The notes under the pieces: generated by a model | The model's database searches: none | What the model saw: only the letters and a program-made list of their open reading frames with translations | What the model was told of the DNA's origin: nothing | NCBI RefSeq assembly: GCF_001650195.1 | Contig: NZ_LXYR01000052.1 | Coordinates: 1-32,818 of the forward strand | Direction of reading: 5' to 3' | Origin: Phormidesmis priestleyi BC1401 | GTDB taxonomy: Bacteria; Cyanobacteriota; Cyanobacteriia; Leptolyngbyales; Leptolyngbyaceae | Length of the DNA stretch: 32,818 bases | Part shown: piece after piece, positions 32,506 to 32,818 of the stretch | Layout of the letters: every line of letters begins with the position of its first letter | Numbering within the stretch: position 1 is the stretch's first letter | Program-made: the position numbers and the translations under genes

Positions 32506-32584
32506 CACCACCTCACGCACTCGTCGTTGTCCGCTGCTGCCCACTCTCCCCTTGCCACCATTACACCCGCCATCCGCTGCCATC

Positions 32585-32818
32585 ATGCCCCTCCTCACCT
32601 GGTCAACCGACACCGCTCTGCTCGGCATCACTCTCACCCTGAAACCTCACGCCGACTTCCGGGGCAAACGGGGAATTCGGACAAAATCGTACGCTAAGCC
32701 TAAAAGTCTTTTCCTGTATGACTTACAGGATTTTATAATTTACTTGTCCGGTGTCCTAATCAGGCTAATATTGCCATCCCGCCCAAAACGTAAAGTTAGC
32801 CACACAGGCTATCGAAAG
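32585..32818 (+). pseudogene. 5' end of a third cas6-like gene, match lost near 32660
   Basis: From the ATG at 32585 the first 25 codons read MPLLTWSTDTALLGITLTLK. These align with the start of the HTH-bearing Cas6 (AWTEDAALVGITLQVQP), about 10 of 16 residues equal. After LKPHADFRG (near 32660) the frame stays open to the window end, but the protein no longer resembles Cas6 and the DNA becomes AT-rich with hairpins (TCCTGTA/TACAGGA; CGGACAA/TTGTCCG). An insertion into the gene is the simplest reading. The foreign part may hold the tail of a minus-strand gene ending TAG at 32765-32767. Confidence 0.5.

Overview
The window reads as part of a cyanobacterial plasmid. HIP1-type words (GCGATCGC and its core CGATCG) are scattered throughout. 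The replication protein is of the cyanobacterial CyRepA1 type, and several small families are typical of filamentous cyanobacteria (Mo-dependent nitrogenase C-terminal domain, Uma2/DUF820). The species cannot be read from the sequence. The layout recalls 'defence plasmids' such as Synechocystis pSYSA, which also combine a CyRepA1 initiator with CRISPR loci.

Left part (1 to about 8.6 kb, mostly minus strand): a small nitrogenase-domain protein, a 700-aa tyrosine recombinase, a small basic ribbon-helix-helix (RHH)-like protein, and the CyRepA1 initiator. The initiator is preceded by a 44-codon ORF that overlaps its start by ATGA. Several long palindromes lie around these genes, and a dyad-rich leader precedes the rep operon.

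Middle part (8.6 to 16.7 kb): a minus-strand operon (RHH protein, coiled-coil protein, small conserved protein, Uma2 nuclease) diverges from a plus-strand partition module. That module has tandem 10-bp repeats, then a ParM-like actin ATPase gene, then a small ParR-like partner. The actin gene carries a 91-bp palindromic element with a TA duplication that puts two stops in frame. Next come a 158-bp tandem duplication and a set of small membrane proteins ending in a P-loop ATPase. These are followed by an iteron-like GGCACG cluster and a helical-repeat-type gene carrying an in-frame TGA.

Right part (16.7 kb to the end, plus strand): a type III-A CRISPR-Cas locus, cas10-csm2-csm3-csm4-csm5-cas6. 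It is translationally coupled to a CHAT-SAVED fusion, a predicted cyclic-oligonucleotide-activated caspase-like protease. A minus-strand AbiEii-like toxin/antitoxin cassette lies between two 48-bp direct repeats; the toxin has an in-frame TGA. The adaptation module follows: a second cas6 with a C-terminal HTH, then cas1 and cas2, a leader, and an array of 29 identical 35-bp repeats with 28 spacers. After the array come a single-pass membrane protein that may be a second effector and the 5' end of a third cas6-like gene, whose match breaks off near the window edge.

How the parts would work together: Cas6 processes the array, and Cas10-Csm2-5 bind target RNA. The Cas10 GGDD palm would make cyclic oligoadenylate, and CHAT-SAVED would answer with proteolysis. 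Cas10 lacks a recognisable HD nuclease motif and no Csm6/Csx1 is visible, so signalling to the protease (and perhaps the membrane protein) looks like the main output.
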